The notes under the pieces: model-generated
The model's database searches: none
What the model saw: the letters and a program-made list of their open reading frames with translations, nothing else
Told to the model about the DNA's origin: nothing
Shown: positions 24,214 to 31,552 of the stretch, piece after piece
Position numbering within the stretch: position 1 is the first letter of the stretch
Layout of the letters: each line of letters starts with the position of its first letter
Translations under genes and position numbers: made by a program
DNA from: Mycobacterium sp. EPa45
Lineage (GTDB): Bacteria > Actinomycetota > Actinomycetes > Mycobacteriales > Mycobacteriaceae
Reading direction: 5' to 3'
Assembly: GCF_001021385.1 (NCBI RefSeq)
Contig: NZ_CP011773.1
Coordinates: 2,046,001-2,110,000 of the forward strand
DNA length: 64,000 nucleotides

Positions 24214-25287
24214 GTGACCAATACCGTCGACCGGACCGCCGAGGTCCCAGGGACACTCGACGACACCGCGGTGGTGGCTCTGGGCGCCTGGCTGCGTGAG
24301 CGTGGAATCGGTTCGGCGGTCAGCGATATCGAGCCGCTGGCCGGCGGCACCCAGAACGTGGTGGTGCGGCTGCGCGTCGACGGCCGCCGGCTGGTGTTGC
24401 GCCGGCCGCCGCCGCATCCGCGTTCCAACAGCAACCGCACCATGCAGCGCGAGATCGCGGTGCTGCAGACGTTGGGCGGCAGCGCGGTGCCTCACCCCGA
24501 ATTCGTGGCCGGCTGCGAAGACCTCGGCGTGCTGGGCGTCGTCTTCTACCTCATGGAAGACGTCGACGGCTTCAACCCGGCGACCGAGGTGGCCGAGGCG
24601 TACGTCGGCAACCCGAGAATGCGCCATCGTGTCGGCCTGAACTACGCGGCCGATCTCGCCCGGCTGAGCGCCGCACCGTGGCAGGGTCGCCCGCTGCAGC
24701 GTCTGCACCGTCCGGGATCCTTTCTGGCGCGCCAGGTTCCGAACTTTCTTGGGCTGCTCGAGAGCTATCGGCATGCGAACTATCGGCCGGAAGCTCTTGA
24801 GGTGGGGCGGCTCGCGGACTGGCTGGGTGACCACCGGCCACCCGACGGTGAGCCGGGCATCATGCACGGCGACGCGCACCTCAACAACGTTCTACTGCGC
24901 CGCGACGCACCCGAGGTTGCGGCCTTTGTCGACTGGGAGATGTGCACCATCGGCGATCCGCTGCTGGACCTGGGGTGGATCCTGGTGTGCTGGCCCGACG
25001 ATCCGGACCCGATCAATGCCGGACGGGAACTGGCGGCACTGGGTGGTCTGCCCTCGCGCACCGAACTGGTGGCGGCCTACGCCGACGCCGGAGGCAGACC
25101 CACCGACCATCTCGACTGGTACATAGCGATGGCGTGCTTCAAGCTGGCGATCGTCATCGAAGGCACCTACTCGAGGTATCTGGCCGGCCGAGCCCATCGT
25201 GAAGCCGGTGAGCGCCTGCATGATTCGGCGAGCCGGCTGATCGAGCTCGGGGAGCGCGTCGCGGCGGGGGACAATCCCTTCGCCTAA
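24214..25287 (+). CDS. phosphotransferase family protein (APH/ACAD10-like kinase fold)
   Basis: A 357-aa protein with a GTG start 3 nt after hypE. Kinase-like motifs are GGTQNVVVRLRVDGRRLVLR (nucleotide-binding strands and Lys region), MHGDAHLNNVLL (catalytic loop, HGD) and FVDWEMCTIGDPLLDLG (metal-binding Asp). It belongs to the aminoglycoside-phosphotransferase-like group that in mycobacteria usually sits with acyl-CoA dehydrogenases and may act on hydroxyacyl-CoA or other small metabolites. Its link to hydrogenase is only positional: it is likely co-transcribed with hypFCDE. Confidence 0.8.
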   Translation: MTNTVDRTAEVPGTLDDTAVVALGAWLRERGIGSAVSDIEPLAGGTQNVVVRLRVDGRRLVLRRPPPHPRSNSNRTMQREIAVLQTLGGSAVPHPEFVAGCEDLGVLGVVFYLMEDVDGFNPATEVAEAYVGNPRMRHRVGLNYAADLARLSAAPWQGRPLQRLHRPGSFLARQVPNFLGLLESYRHANYRPEALEVGRLADWLGDHRPPDGEPGIMHGDAHLNNVLLRRDAPEVAAFVDWEMCTIGDPLLDLGWILVCWPDDPDPINAGRELAALGGLPSRTELVAAYADAGGRPTDHLDWYIAMACFKLAIVIEGTYSRYLAGRAHREAGERLHDSASRLIELGERVAAGDNPFA

Positions 25288-25421
25288 CGGCCGGGCTGGA
25301 CGCCCTGTCCGCAGGTGCACTGCTGAGCCGGCGGCACGTCACGCATCACCTGGTCGACGTGCTCGCCGCACCCCGCCCAGGTGGTCTTGTGGCAGTGGGG
25401 ACATTCAACGGGATAGCACAT
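25284..25421 (-). CDS. 45-aa Cys-rich, probably zinc-binding protein
   Basis: A short minus-strand gene from ATG 25421. It begins MCYPVECPHCHKTTWAGCGE and ends QCTCGQGVQPGR. Six Cys (2, 7, 10, 18, 35, 37) plus His suggest a zinc ribbon or similar site. I recall near-identical small proteins (MCYPV-C--C-KTTW-GCG pattern) across mycobacteria and streptomycetes, without a known function. Its tail overlaps the convergent phosphotransferase gene by 4 nt. A GGAGG-like ribosome site (CCGGAGGAG) lies just upstream. Confidence 0.7.
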   Translation of the reverse strand: MCYPVECPHCHKTTWAGCGEHVDQVMRDVPPAQQCTCGQGVQPGR

Positions 25422-25464
25422 ATCAACTCCTCCGGGTTGGAAGCTTAGGCGGACGATAACTCGT

Positions 25465-25494
25465 TTGCGTCGCCCGGTCGCACAGGTCTACCCT
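25465..25494 (+). promoter_or_regulatory. promoter of the attenuator-controlled LeuA-like gene
   Basis: TTGCGT (25465-25470), an 18-nt spacer and TACCCT (25489-25494) are followed by 7 nt and ATG 25502. The leader peptide would therefore be translated from a leaderless mRNA, as is usual for actinobacterial attenuators. Confidence 0.55.
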
Positions 25495-25501
25495 GGCGAC
25501 C

Positions 25502-25546
25502 ATGCGCCGTGCCCTTGCCGTAGTAACCGCCCGCAGCGGGGTCTGA
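25502..25546 (+). CDS. 14-aa leader peptide with Leu-x-Val-Val-Thr-Ala-Arg core
   Basis: The frame reads MRRALAVVTARSGV and stops at TGA 25546. The VVTAR core also occurs in the leader peptide of the Corynebacterium glutamicum ilvBNC attenuator as I remember it. The Leu and Val codons precede a hairpin that begins within the last codons, so ribosome stalling on them would change folding downstream. Confidence 0.55.
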   Translation: MRRALAVVTARSGV

Positions 25547-25590
25547 TCCAGACCGACCCCCCGCTGTGGGTCGAAGCTACGACGTCGGTC
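25534..25590 (+). promoter_or_regulatory. transcription attenuator with mutually exclusive hairpins
   Basis: CAGCGGGGTC (25534-25543) can pair with GACCCCCCGCTG (25555-25566, two bulged C). Alternatively GACCGAC (25551-25557) pairs with GTCGGTC (25584-25590), enclosing CGACCC/GGGTCG (25554-25559 with 25568-25573). The arms share bases, so the folds exclude one another. No U-tract follows. Confidence 0.5.
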
Positions 25591-25620
25591 AGCCTCCTTC
25601 CGAGCGAGAAGACCGATTCC

Positions 25621-26079
25621 ATGAGCACCACCATCTCTGAAGCCGCACCACATTTCTGCGCCCCGCTGCCAACGGAGCTGCGCGAACATGCCCAAGCCAT
25701 GTCGTGGAGTACCTTCACCGACATCTACAGCCCGACCGGTGGCCCGGTGCGCCTCGGGTCCTGGGAGTGCGAAGAGCGTCCGTCCCGGCTCGGCCCGCAG
25801 CCGCGCCGGTTCTGCGCGACGCTCGCTGTCGGTGACCGCACAGAAACCGCGACCGTGCATGCCAGCGGTCCGGTCGCGGCGCTGACCGCGATGCTCTACG
25901 AGCGGGGGATCGGCGTCGAGATGACCCGCTTCCACCAGCTGGCCGCCGGCACGCACACCGCGACCTTCGTCCAGGGCAGCGATGGACGCCAACGGGAATG
26001 GGCGATGGGCTGGTCCGAAGACGCCACCCAGTCGGCACTGCAGGCGGTCATCGCCTGTGCCAACCGGCTGATCGGCTGA
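25621..26079 (+). CDS. stand-alone LeuA regulatory-domain-like protein
   Basis: A 152-aa protein from ATG 25621 (MSTTISEAAPHFCAPLP). It has no TIM barrel or catalytic HxH motif. Residues ~45-150 resemble the allosteric dimerisation domain of 2-isopropylmalate synthase: VRLGSWECEE, an ATVHASGPVAALTAMLYERG stretch, and the end TQSALQAVIACANRL, which resembles the LeuA pattern TASIRAVVSAVNR. Similar mycobacterial proteins are often mislabelled homocitrate synthase. It may bind leucine or modulate a LeuA-type enzyme (inference). The upstream attenuator independently points to branched-chain amino acid control. It is convergent with cyp136, 12 nt apart. Confidence 0.6.
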   Translation: MSTTISEAAPHFCAPLPTELREHAQAMSWSTFTDIYSPTGGPVRLGSWECEERPSRLGPQPRRFCATLAVGDRTETATVHASGPVAALTAMLYERGIGVEMTRFHQLAAGTHTATFVQGSDGRQREWAMGWSEDATQSALQAVIACANRLIG

Positions 26080-26091
26080 GTGCGCGGTCCG

Positions 26092-27576
26092 TCAGTGCAG
26101 CGGGCGCAGCACGATCGGCATGCCGTCCATCGGCACCGGCATGCCGCCGTAGTCCTGGCGCGGTTCGTAGCCAGGGCGGGGCAGTTCGAGCCGGTAGCGG
26201 CGCAACAGCCGATGCATGATCGTCTTGATCTCCAGCTGGCCGAAGACCATGCCGATGCACTTGTGGGCGCCGCCGCCGAACGGGGTGAACCCGTAGCGGT
26301 GCTTCTTGTGCTCGTTGCGCGGCTCGGCGAAGCGGGCCGGGTCGAACTTGTACGGGTCGGGGTAGATCTCCTCGAGCCGGTGTGTCATGCCGGGGTAGTA
26401 GATGACGTTGGTGCCCTCGGGCAGGTAGTAGCCGAGCAGCTCGGTGTCGCGCACGGTTCGGCGCATGGCCCACTGCACTGGTGAGACCAGCCGGATCGAC
26501 TCGTTCATCACCAGGTCGAGGGACTCGAGTTTCTCCAGCGACTCGATGTCGAGCGGGCCGTCGCCGAGCCGGTCGGACTCGTCACGGCAGCGCTCCTGCC
26601 ATTCGGGGTTGGCGGCCAGGTAGTAGGACATCGTCGTCGCGGTGGACGTCGAGGTGTCGTGCGCGGCCATCATCAGGAAGATCATGTGGTTGACGATGTC
26701 TTCATCGGAGAACTTGTTGCCGTCCTCGTCCTCGGTCTGACACAGGACCGACAAAAGATCCGAGCCGTCCGTGCCGCGCTTCTCCTTCACCCGCGCCTCG
26801 AAGTAGTTCTCCAGGTACTCGCGCGCCTTCACACCGCGCCACCAGGTGAACGGCGGGACGGAGGTGCGGATGATCGCGTTGCCGGCCCGGGTGGTGACGG
26901 TGAACGCCTTGTTCACCTTGGTCACCAGCTCGCGGTCGGTTCCTGGCTCATGGCCCATGAACACCATGGACGCGATGTCGAGGGTGAGTTCCTTCATCGC
27001 CGGATAGAGCAGGAACCGCGGGTCGTTGGTGACCCAGTCGTTGGCCACCACCTGGGAGACGACCTTGTCGACCTGCTCGGTGTAGCCGACCAGCCGGGTT
27101 CGGGTGAACGCCTCTTGCATGATCCGGCGGTGGAACATGTGTTCCTCGAAGTCCATCAGCATCAGGCCGCGGTTGAAGAACGCCCCGATCATCGGGGTCC
27201 AGCCCTGCTGCGAGTAGTCCTTGTTGCGGTTGGAGTAGATCGCCTGCCCGGCGTCGGGGCCCAGCGCCGCCACCGTCGGGATGATGGGTGAATCGAGCAG
27301 CATGACGGGGCCGTGCTTGCGGTACTTCTGCAGCCAGAAGTCGGGGCCGCCACGGAACATCTCGACCATGTGGCCGATGATCGGCAGCCCCGCGTCGCCC
27401 ATCACCGCTTTGAGGTCGCTGCCGGCGGGGGGTTGAGCCATCGCGTGCTGCGGCCAGTCGCGCGCATTCAGCCGCTTTTCCAGTAGACCCATGCCGGGCA
27501 GCGTCAGCATCGGTGACGTCGTGACGCGGCGCTTGGCCTGGTCCAGTACGTACTGCGGGGTGCTGATCGTGGCCAT
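26092..27576 (-). CDS. cyp136: cytochrome P450 of the CYP136 family
   Basis: A 494-aa protein from ATG 27576 (MATISTPQYVLDQAKRR), preceded by AAGGAGC; upstream frame to 27651 is discarded. P450 landmarks: I-helix MMAAHDTSTSTA, NESIRL (ExxR), and the haem-binding loop FGGGAHKCIGM with the proximal Cys. Sequence length and context (TetR divergent, SDR and dinB beyond) match M. tuberculosis Rv3059 (CYP136). The substrate is unknown. Expression is probably controlled by the divergent TetR through the palindrome in the shared intergenic region. Confidence 0.85.
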   Translation of the reverse strand: MATISTPQYVLDQAKRRVTTSPMLTLPGMGLLEKRLNARDWPQHAMAQPPAGSDLKAVMGDAGLPIIGHMVEMFRGGPDFWLQKYRKHGPVMLLDSPIIPTVAALGPDAGQAIYSNRNKDYSQQGWTPMIGAFFNRGLMLMDFEEHMFHRRIMQEAFTRTRLVGYTEQVDKVVSQVVANDWVTNDPRFLLYPAMKELTLDIASMVFMGHEPGTDRELVTKVNKAFTVTTRAGNAIIRTSVPPFTWWRGVKAREYLENYFEARVKEKRGTDGSDLLSVLCQTEDEDGNKFSDEDIVNHMIFLMMAAHDTSTSTATTMSYYLAANPEWQERCRDESDRLGDGPLDIESLEKLESLDLVMNESIRLVSPVQWAMRRTVRDTELLGYYLPEGTNVIYYPGMTHRLEEIYPDPYKFDPARFAEPRNEHKKHRYGFTPFGGGAHKCIGMVFGQLEIKTIMHRLLRRYRLELPRPGYEPRQDYGGMPVPMDGMPIVLRPLH

Positions 27577-27655
27577 TGACGCTCCTTGAAAACAGGCATC
27601 TGTGCCGGCCGCGGTGTGGCCGGCACCACAGGGATACTCCATCCTCGCCAACTTT

Positions 27656-27671
27656 CTTGACGCATGTCAAG
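27656..27671. promoter_or_regulatory. candidate TetR operator between cyp136 and tetR
   Basis: CTTGACGCATGTCAAG: perfect 6-bp arms CTTGAC/GTCAAG around a 4-bp core, in the 131-nt divergent region, 80 nt from the cyp136 start and 36 nt from the tetR start. Confidence 0.5.
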
Positions 27672-27707
27672 TTTCACTTCGGCCCCGGCGTGGTGCAAGG
27701 TATTTGG

Positions 27708-28346
27708 GTGACCGCGCAGCAAGAGCCCACCGAGGCGCCTCGTCGTCGCGGCGACAAGCAGCGCCACGCGATCGTCCAAGCCGTCCGCGAGCTGCTCGAA
27801 GAGAAGCCCTTCGCCGAGCTGTCCGTCAGCACGATCAGCGACCGCGCCGGGGTCGCCCGGTCCGGCTTCTACTTCTACTTCGATTCCAAGTACGCCGTGC
27901 TGGCCCACATCGTCGGTGAGGCCGCGCACGAACTCGAGGAACTCACCCAGTCGTTCGCGCCCCGCGGACCCGAGGAAACGCCGACGGCGTTCGCCGAACG
28001 CATGGTGCGCAGCGCCGCGGCCGTCTACGCCCACAACGACCCGGTGATGTCGGCCTGCAACGCCGCCCGCCACACCGACGCCGAGATCCGGGAGATCCTG
28101 GACGCCTACAACGAGGCGGTCGTCGACCAGATCGTGCCGATCGTCGAGGCCGAGCTGAGCAATCGCACCGCATCACCGATCAGCGACGATATCCGCGGGT
28201 TGGTCCGAACCCTCGCGGCGACAACGGCTTTCACGCTGTCCGGTGACTCCGCATTCGTCGGCCCCGACCGGAAGATGGACGAGGCGGTGCTTATCCTGGA
28301 AAAGCTCTGGCTGCATGCGCTTTGGGGCGGACAGGTCGGCGAGTAG
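27708..28346 (+). CDS. TetR-family repressor (Rv3058c-like)
   Basis: A 212-aa protein from GTG 27708 (giving MTAQQEPTEAPRRRGDKQRH), preceded by AAGG; the open frame reaches back to 27576 but overlaps the operator and the cyp136 start. The helix-turn-helix is LSVSTISDRAGVARSGFYFYF. The C-terminal ligand domain has no recognised ligand. It is divergent from cyp136 and 4 nt ahead of an SDR gene, so it probably represses both its own operon and the P450. Confidence 0.8.
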   Translation: MTAQQEPTEAPRRRGDKQRHAIVQAVRELLEEKPFAELSVSTISDRAGVARSGFYFYFDSKYAVLAHIVGEAAHELEELTQSFAPRGPEETPTAFAERMVRSAAAVYAHNDPVMSACNAARHTDAEIREILDAYNEAVVDQIVPIVEAELSNRTASPISDDIRGLVRTLAATTAFTLSGDSAFVGPDRKMDEAVLILEKLWLHALWGGQVGE

Positions 28347-28350
28347 ATCC

Positions 28351-29319
28351 ATGGCTGACGGCTTCGCGGGCAAGAGAGTCTTCATCACCGGCGCCGCCAG
28401 CGGCATCGGGCGCTCCACCGCCCTTCGTCTGGCCCGCGACGGCGCCGAGCTGTATCTGACCGACGTCAACGCCGACGGATTGGAACAGACGGTCGCCGAC
28501 GTGCGCGCGCTCGGCGCCGAGGTGCCCGAACATCGGGCGCTGGACATCTCCGACTACGACGCGGTCGCCGGCTTCGCCGCTGACATTCACACCCGCAATC
28601 CCGCGATGGACATCGTGATGAACATCGCCGGTATCTCGGCGTGGGGGACGGTCGATCAACTGACGCACCGCCACTGGCAATCGATGATCGACGTCAACCT
28701 GATGGGCCCGATCCACGTCATCGAGACGTTCTTGCCGCCGATGATGGCCGCGGGGCGAGGCGGCCAGCTGGTCAACGTGTCGTCGGCCGCAGGTCTGGTG
28801 GCGCTGCCGTGGCATGCCGCCTACAGCGCGAGTAAGTATGGGCTGCGCGGACTTTCGGAGGTACTGCGCTTCGACCTGGCCCGCCACGACATCGGCGTCT
28901 CGCTGGTGGTCCCGGGTGCGGTGGATACCCCGCTGGTGCAGACGGTGGAGATCGCCGGCGTGGACCGCGACCATCCGAAGGTGCAGAAGTGGGTCAAGCG
29001 GTTCAGCGGGCACGCGGTCTCGCCGGAGAAAGTCGCCGAGGCGATTCTGGCCGGCGTCACCAAGAACCGCTTCCTGATCTACACCTCACCGGACATCCGT
29101 GCGTTCTATGCGTTCAAACGATTGGCCTGGTGGCCGTACAGCGTGGCGATGACACGGGTCAACGTGTTCTTCACCCGGGTGCTGCGCCCGCGGAGCGCAA
29201 CGTTCGTGCCCCCGTCCGCGAGCATCACGGTGGCGGCGCCAGCTCCAATCGAACACCCAACAGGCGCACCGGACGGTCGAGTTCGAACAGATCGAGCACC
29301 CGTAGTGCCGCCGCGGTGA
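28351..29319 (+). CDS. short-chain dehydrogenase/reductase (Rv3057c-like)
   Basis: A 322-aa classical SDR from ATG 28351 (MADGFAGKRVFITGAASGIG); the longer frame lies inside tetR. Cofactor motif GAASGIG, NIAGISAWG, and catalytic S plus YSASK. As I remember, the M. tuberculosis homologue is about 287 aa; here the C-terminal ~32 residues (VAAPAPIEHPTGAPDGR) are Pro/Ala-rich and lie over the end of dinB2 on the other strand (95-nt overlap), so they may be a read-through extension. Likely co-transcribed with the TetR gene. Confidence 0.8.
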   Translation: MADGFAGKRVFITGAASGIGRSTALRLARDGAELYLTDVNADGLEQTVADVRALGAEVPEHRALDISDYDAVAGFAADIHTRNPAMDIVMNIAGISAWGTVDQLTHRHWQSMIDVNLMGPIHVIETFLPPMMAAGRGGQLVNVSSAAGLVALPWHAAYSASKYGLRGLSEVLRFDLARHDIGVSLVVPGAVDTPLVQTVEIAGVDRDHPKVQKWVKRFSGHAVSPEKVAEAILAGVTKNRFLIYTSPDIRAFYAFKRLAWWPYSVAMTRVNVFFTRVLRPRSATFVPPSASITVAAPAPIEHPTGAPDGRVRTDRAPVVPPR

Positions 29320-30280
29320 TCACTTCGCCATCGACGCTGGGCTCGTCGAGTTTGCGAATCTTGGTCCGCGTGTAGAACGTGTTGGTGCGCACGGTGACTG
29401 CCACACGGGTGACGATGCGCGACTGCGCGACGACGTCGGCGAGGGCATGATGCGCGAGCTCGACGATGGCGGTATCCATCTCGGCCCGCTCGGTCAGATC
29501 GCGCGGGAAGGTGATGACGTGACTGCGGGAGCGCGGAATCCACGGCTCGGCGCTGACCGTTGTGTCTCCGCCGCCCTTGGCCAGCAGGAGAAGCCACAGG
29601 CCGGTGCGCGGGCCGAAGGTGGCGGTGAGCAGCTCGGCGTCGGTGTGGGCGAGTTCGCGCACTGTCGTAATGCCAAGATCGGCAAGCTTTTTCGTGGTCT
29701 TCGGTCCTACGCCCCACAGGGCGTCGACCGGGCGGGCACCCATCTGTTCCATCCAGTTGGCGTCGGTGAGCGTGTAGACACCGTCGGGCTTGCCGAAGCC
29801 GGTCGCGACCTTGGCGCGCTGCTTGTTGTCGCTGATGCCCACCGAGCAGACCAGCCCGGTCTCGGCGGCGATCACGGTCCGGATCCGCTCGGCGAGCTCG
29901 ACCGGGTCGGCGACGTGGGCGCCGACGTACGCCTCGTCCCAGCCCCATACCTCCACGGGATGACCGAGATCGCGCAGCAGACCCATCACCTGATCGGAGG
30001 CCTCATCGTAGGCCGGCGGGTCGGACGGCAGGAACGTCGCGTCCGGGCACTTGCGGGCCGCGCTGCGCAACGGCATCCCGGCGTGCACGCCGAAGCCGCG
30101 GGCCTCATACGATGCGCACGTCACCACCTTGCGTGGCTCGGTGGGATCGCCACTGCCACCAACGATCACGGGTAGCCCCACCAGTTCGGGGTGGCGCCGC
30201 AGCTCCACGGAAGCCAGAAACTGATCGAGGTCGACGTGCAGCACCCAGTCGCGGGCTGGTGGCGAGGTCACTTCCCGCAC
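29225..30280 (-). CDS. dinB2: Y-family DNA polymerase DinB2 (Pol IV type)
   Basis: A 351-aa translesion polymerase. HVDLDQFLASVE holds the first catalytic Asp (D17) and WGWDEAYVG the second acidic pair. The residue at the sugar steric-gate position is Leu22 (DQFL) rather than Phe/Tyr, as in mycobacterial DinB2, which is known to accept ribonucleotides. The C-terminus has no obvious beta-clamp binding peptide. Matches Rv3056 in context. The start overlaps the end of the upstream tetR by 13 nt, so the two form an operon. Confidence 0.85.
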   Translation of the reverse strand: MREVTSPPARDWVLHVDLDQFLASVELRRHPELVGLPVIVGGSGDPTEPRKVVTCASYEARGFGVHAGMPLRSAARKCPDATFLPSDPPAYDEASDQVMGLLRDLGHPVEVWGWDEAYVGAHVADPVELAERIRTVIAAETGLVCSVGISDNKQRAKVATGFGKPDGVYTLTDANWMEQMGARPVDALWGVGPKTTKKLADLGITTVRELAHTDAELLTATFGPRTGLWLLLLAKGGGDTTVSAEPWIPRSRSHVITFPRDLTERAEMDTAIVELAHHALADVVAQSRIVTRVAVTVRTNTFYTRTKIRKLDEPSVDGEVITAAALRVLDLFELDRPVRLLGVRLELAPPP

Positions 30281-30876
30281 AGCTTGCGCGCGACGCTGTC
30301 CCAGGCGTCGCCCAGGCTGTCCAGGGTGTGGCCGCGTTCGAGGAGCTGACGGGTGACGTAGTCGGCATCCAGCAGCGCCAGCAGTGCGTCCGCCTGGGCG
30401 TCGAGGTCACCGGTGCTGCCCGCCGCGTCCAGCAGTACCCGGACGTGGGTGTGCATCACCGCGAACGGCGCGCTGTAGCGGGAATCCGGGTCTCGGTTGG
30501 CATCGAGGAGTAAATCGCGGTGAGTCTGGACGAATCGCAGCCGCTCTCGGCCGAACGCCAGAAGTCGTTGCAGGGGAGGTGCTTCCGGACCCAACGGAGC
30601 CGGACCGAACATGAAGGCCTGCTGAATGGCGCGCTCGTCCTCGTCGAGCAGGACCATCATCAGCCCGGCGCGGCTGCCGAAGCGGCGGAACAGTGTGCCC
30701 TTGCCGACGCCGGCTGCCGCGGCGATCTCGTCCATGGAGACCGCGTCGGCGCCTCGTTCGGCGATCAGGGTGCGGGCGGCATCGAGCAGTAGTAGCCGGT
30801 TTCGGGCGGCATCGCCTCGTTCGTGCGGCGCGGAAACGGATAGCTCATCGGCTCCGAAGGTCGCGCTCACTCCCAC
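30268..30876 (-). CDS. TetR-family regulator (Rv3055-like)
   Basis: A 202-aa protein. HTH VSMDEIAAAAGVGKGTLFRR near residues 46-66, followed by an alpha-helical ligand domain. It is divergent from an FMN reductase gene and upstream of dinB2 with overlap. A perfect 20-bp palindrome in the divergent gap is the probable operator, so it should control the reductase and itself, and with it dinB2. Confidence 0.85.
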   Translation of the reverse strand: MGVSATFGADELSVSAPHERGDAARNRLLLLDAARTLIAERGADAVSMDEIAAAAGVGKGTLFRRFGSRAGLMMVLLDEDERAIQQAFMFGPAPLGPEAPPLQRLLAFGRERLRFVQTHRDLLLDANRDPDSRYSAPFAVMHTHVRVLLDAAGSTGDLDAQADALLALLDADYVTRQLLERGHTLDSLGDAWDSVARKLCGK

Positions 30877-30897
30877 ACTTTAGCTCAGCGGGAAATA

Positions 30898-30917
30898 AAC
30901 CGGACCATGGTCCGGTT
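30898..30917. promoter_or_regulatory. perfect 20-bp palindromic operator
   Basis: AACCGGACCATGGTCCGGTT is its own reverse complement. It lies 21 nt upstream of the tetR start and 40 nt upstream of the FMN reductase start, in the only intergenic space they share. Confidence 0.7.
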
Positions 30918-30957
30918 CTGTCGTGGGAGGATCGTGAACGACTGAAGGGATTGCGAC

Positions 30958-31500
30958 ATGACGGACATCAACGTGCTGGCGCTGGTAGGCAGTTTGCGGG
31001 CGGCGTCGGTCAATCGCCAGCTCGCCGAACTGGCGGCGGAGTCGGCGTCCGACGGCGTCACCGTCACCGTCTATGAGGGGCTTGGCGAGTTGCCGCACTA
31101 CAACGAGGACATCGACACCGCCGACGCACACCCGGCGGTGGCGGCGCTGCGGGCCGCTGCCGCCAACGCCGACGCCGCGCTGGTGGTGACCCCGGAATAC
31201 AACGGCAGCATCCCGGGCGTGTTGAAAAATGCCATCGACTGGTTGTCCCGGCCCTACGGCAACGGCGCGCTGAAGGACAAGCCGCTGGCCGTCATCGGGT
31301 CCGCACTCGGTCAGTACGGCGGGGTGTGGGCGCACGACGAGACGCGCAAGTCGTTTGGCATCGCCGGCCCGCGAGTTGTGGAGACGATCAAACTATCGGT
31401 GCCGGCGACGGCGTTCGACGGTAAACATCCGCGGGAGAACGCCGAGGTGGCCGCCGCCGTGCGTGACGTGGTCGGCAAGCTCGCCGCCGAGGTGAGCTGA
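30958..31500 (+). CDS. NADPH-dependent FMN reductase (Rv3054c-like)
   Basis: A 180-aa flavodoxin-fold protein. ALVGSLRAASVNRQLAEL is the phosphate-binding loop and TPEYNGSIPGVLKNAIDWLS the flavin-binding signature of the NADPH-dependent FMN reductase/quinone reductase family. It reduces FMN or quinones with NADPH and could protect from electrophiles. Controlled, by position, by the divergent TetR and its palindrome. Confidence 0.85.
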   Translation: MTDINVLALVGSLRAASVNRQLAELAAESASDGVTVTVYEGLGELPHYNEDIDTADAHPAVAALRAAAANADAALVVTPEYNGSIPGVLKNAIDWLSRPYGNGALKDKPLAVIGSALGQYGGVWAHDETRKSFGIAGPRVVETIKLSVPATAFDGKHPRENAEVAAAVRDVVGKLAAEVS

Positions 31501-31552
31501 CCGAGCTCAGGGCGCGATCACCAGCTCCACGATCAGCCCGTCACGGCTCCTG

